This document shows positions 62,102 to 64,000 of a stretch of 64,000 nt of DNA, piece by piece; position 1 is the stretch's first letter; every line of letters starts with the position of its first letter. The stretch is from Bacillota bacterium (GTDB lineage Bacteria > Bacillota > Clostridia > Lachnospirales > Lachnospiraceae), in NCBI GenBank assembly GCA_023402845.1, contig JAEYFP010000041.1, positions 62,001 through 126,000 of the forward strand. Reading direction: 5' to 3'. A program made the translations under genes and the position numbers. The notes under the pieces are model-generated. The model worked only from the letters and a program-made list of their open reading frames with translations, made no database searches and was not told the DNA's origin.

Positions 62102-63879
62102 AACAGTTAATTACAAGATGGGGGAAAGAGATTCAGAAAAATGACGTATTGCAGGAATATCCGAGACCTGATTTTGTCAGAGACAGCTATTACAATTTAA
62201 ACGGCATATGGGAATATGCAATTACAAAAACGGAACAGACGGATGTCTATGCAGGTGAGATCCTGGTGCCTTTTTCTCCGGAGACCGTGCTGTCCGGGGT
62301 GTCCCGCATCGTGCTGCCGGGGGATTATCTTCATTATCGTAAAGAATTCCGGCTTCCCGGGAGTTTTTGTAAGGGACGGGTTTTTCTGCATTTTGGTGCG
62401 GTAGATCAGGAATGCGAAGTTTTTTTGAACGGCAGCAAACTTGGCGGGCATAAGGGTGGATATTTGCCGTTCAGTTTTGAAATTACAAAGGCGCTTTTCG
62501 AAGAAGATAATGTGCTCACGCTGTGTGTGACAGATAGTACAGAAGAGAGGCCTCACGCAAGGGGAAAACAGAAGCTGAAAAAAAGGGGCAAATATAAATC
62601 CTTATTTTATACGCCGAGCAGCGGAATTTGGAAAACGGTGTGGCTTGAAAGCGTCCCTGAACAGTATATAAGAAGTGTCAGAATAACTCCTGATTACGAT
62701 GACAGCAGTGTTAAGATCATGATTGATGCCAAAGGGAGTCTGGAGGAAGTTCATCTGCGGATTACGCAAAAGGATGTTATTGTCAGTGAGCTGAACGTTT
62801 CGGTAAACCGGGAAGCTGTAATCAAAATGCAAAACTTCCATGCATGGTCACCGGATGCCCCCAACCTGTATGACGTGGAGTTTACCTATGGCGAGGATCG
62901 GGTGGTTTCTTATTTTGGAATGAGAAAATATGCTGTGGGAATAGATGGAAAGGGAGTGCCGCGTTTCTATTTAAATAACAAACCCTACTTTTTTAACGGA
63001 CTGCTGGATCAGGGATACTGGCCGGAAAGTCTTATGACACCGCCCAGTGATGAGGCGTTAACATATGATATCCGCAAAATGAAGGAATTGGGATTTAATA
63101 CGTTACGTAAGCATATCAAGGTTGAATCGGAAAGGTTTTATTATCACTGCGACAAAATAGGAATGATTGTCTGGCAGGATATGCCTAATGGAGGCGGTGA
63201 TTATCATATGGGACTGGTCACTTATTTGCCAAATGCTTCCGACTGGTTTGCAAGACATATGAAGGATCATTGGTATGCGGCTCTGAAACGCTCAGACAGA
63301 ACAGGCAGGGAGCAGTACTATGCTGATCTTGAAGGAATGATAAGGCTGTTGTATAATCACCCCTCGATTGCAGTCTGGGTTCCGTTTAATGAAGGCTGGG
63401 GACAGTTTGACGCCTCAAAAGCTACTGCTCTTATCAGAAAAGCGGATTGCAGCAGGCTGATTAATGAAGCCTGCGGGTGGTTTGATCAAAAGGGCGGAGA
63501 TATGTACAGCATTCATAATTATATTAAAAGGCTGAAGGTAGTGCCTCAAAGAGAGCGGGTGGCGGCACTGACAGAATACGGCGGCTATTCCTATCCGGCA
63601 GAAGGACATACGGCATGCGATAAAGAATTTGGATACCGGACGTATGCCTCAAAGGAGGATCTGACTGCAAGCTACCAAAGGCTTTGGGAGGAGGAACTCC
63701 TTCCGAATTTGGAGAGGGGTTTATGCAGCGCAATTTATACGCAGCTGAGTGATATTGAAGAGGAAATCAACGGTATGATGACGTATGACCGAGAGGTTGA
63801 TAAAATGAATGAAAACGTTGTAAAGCGGTTGAATCAGAAGCTATATAAGCGGTTTCGTGAATTGACAGATCCATTATAA
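62098..63879 (+). CDS. Glycoside hydrolase family 2 enzyme (beta-galactosidase-like)
   Basis: A 593-residue retaining glycosidase. Residues 1-170 form the sugar-binding jelly roll (YNLNGIWEYAI, FLHFGAVDQECEVFLNG), 170-270 the Ig-like domain, and the rest the TIM barrel. The acid/base is Glu432 in VPFNEGWGQF and the nucleophile Glu493 in ALTEYGGYSYP. There is no signal peptide, so it acts in the cytosol on a glycoside imported by the upstream ABC transporter. The family includes beta-galactosidases, glucuronidases and mannosidases; the specificity is not certain. GGAGAG precedes the ATG, which overlaps the permease stop. Confidence 0.88.
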   Translation: MKQLITRWGKEIQKNDVLQEYPRPDFVRDSYYNLNGIWEYAITKTEQTDVYAGEILVPFSPETVLSGVSRIVLPGDYLHYRKEFRLPGSFCKGRVFLHFGAVDQECEVFLNGSKLGGHKGGYLPFSFEITKALFEEDNVLTLCVTDSTEERPHARGKQKLKKRGKYKSLFYTPSSGIWKTVWLESVPEQYIRSVRITPDYDDSSVKIMIDAKGSLEEVHLRITQKDVIVSELNVSVNREAVIKMQNFHAWSPDAPNLYDVEFTYGEDRVVSYFGMRKYAVGIDGKGVPRFYLNNKPYFFNGLLDQGYWPESLMTPPSDEALTYDIRKMKELGFNTLRKHIKVESERFYYHCDKIGMIVWQDMPNGGGDYHMGLVTYLPNASDWFARHMKDHWYAALKRSDRTGREQYYADLEGMIRLLYNHPSIAVWVPFNEGWGQFDASKATALIRKADCSRLINEACGWFDQKGGDMYSIHNYIKRLKVVPQRERVAALTEYGGYSYPAEGHTACDKEFGYRTYASKEDLTASYQRLWEEELLPNLERGLCSAIYTQLSDIEEEINGMMTYDREVDKMNENVVKRLNQKLYKRFRELTDPL

Positions 63880-63929
63880 GCTGATTATTTAGTTCTGATC
63901 AGATTTGTTTCAGAAAAAAAACCGTCACT

Positions 63930-63974
63930 GCCGTCCTTCCATATACGTTGTGGCAACAACAGAGAAAGGACGGC
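63930..63974. repeat. Inverted repeat after the GH2 gene
   Basis: GCCGTCCTT (63930-63938) pairs with AAGGACGGC (63966-63974); inside the 27-base loop GTTGT and ACAAC can pair as a second stem. It could be a weak terminator of the sugar operon, but no T run follows. A ribosome site (AAGGA) lies in its right arm. Confidence 0.4.
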
Positions 63975-63977
63975 TAT

Positions 63978-64000
63978 ATGACAAGCCAAAGTGGAGAAAT
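63978..64000 (+). CDS. Possible start of a further gene (cut by window end)
   Basis: ATG 63978 with AAGGA 7 bases upstream opens a frame reading MTSQSGE to the window end. Only seven codons are visible, so no product can be proposed. Confidence 0.25.

Noticed and set aside
1..64000. CRISPR arrays, tRNA or rRNA genes, riboswitches
   Set aside because: No regularly spaced repeats, cloverleaf-like sequences or conserved RNA motifs were noticed on either strand.

Overview
The window looks like chromosomal DNA of a low- to mid-GC anaerobic Gram-positive bacterium of the Clostridia, most likely Lachnospiraceae. The reasons are strong AGGAGG-type ribosome sites, A/T-rich sigma-A promoters, a BMP/sugar-type ABC operon with a lipoprotein binding protein, and a Firmicute-style surface polysaccharide locus with ABC flippases. 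The taxonomic call is inference. No tRNA, rRNA, CRISPR or riboswitch was seen.

Layout. (1) 1-2288: a divergent pair, a truncated membrane protein on the minus strand and the dNTP triphosphohydrolase dgt, with a promoter for each between them. (2) 2299-26091: a long polysaccharide operon that starts at a clear promoter (TTGACA-17-TAGAAT). It holds a polyprenyl-phosphate sugar synthase plus a GT39 enzyme, many GT2/GT4 transferases, two fucosyltransferase-type enzymes (GT10 and a GT23/GT11-like one), a PglK-like ABC flippase, a GT2-GT61 fusion, an FdtA-type sugar ketoisomerase with an acetyltransferase, a GT87-type protein, and a terminal aldolase-HAD phosphatase-TPP enzyme trio. One acyltransferase gene (8312-9337) is inserted in reverse with its own consensus promoter. 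(3) 26103-43036: a visibly more A/T-rich second block with its own promoter, further glycosyltransferases, a second ABC flippase, a frameshifted SGNH-type gene, and a run coding for a NeuB-like synthase, TPP enzyme, SDR, sugar C-methyltransferase, radical SAM/SPASM protein and pyruvyltransferase. (4) 43140-46711: a scar region with an IS630-like transposase, a chimeric IS630/IS1182 transposase ORF, a decayed PIN-domain gene and a small IS1182 relic. (5) 46722-56224: a CDP-3,6-dideoxyhexose module (SDR, two cytidylyltransferase paralogues, RfbG, RfbH) with four acyltransferase-3 genes. (6) 56275-63879: a self-contained sugar-uptake operon (ArsR-type regulator divergent from lipoprotein, ABC ATPase, two permeases and a GH2 glycosidase).

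How it fits together. Regions 2, 3 and 5 probably build one or more cell-surface glycans. Cytoplasmic GTs extend a lipid-linked unit, the ABC proteins flip it, and GT-C enzymes (GT39, GT87) and membrane acyltransferases decorate it outside. No priming glycosyl-phosphate transferase, polymerase or ligase was recognised here, so those steps must be encoded elsewhere.

The most unusual element is the occurrence, twice, of an acetolactate-synthase-like TPP enzyme next to an enzyme that joins or splits pyruvate/PEP and an aldehyde: a DRE-TIM aldolase in block 2 and a SAF-less NeuB-like protein in block 3. With the CDP-dideoxyhexose, C-methyltransferase, radical SAM and pyruvyltransferase genes, this suggests unusual branched or chain-extended sugars whose structures cannot be read from the sequence.
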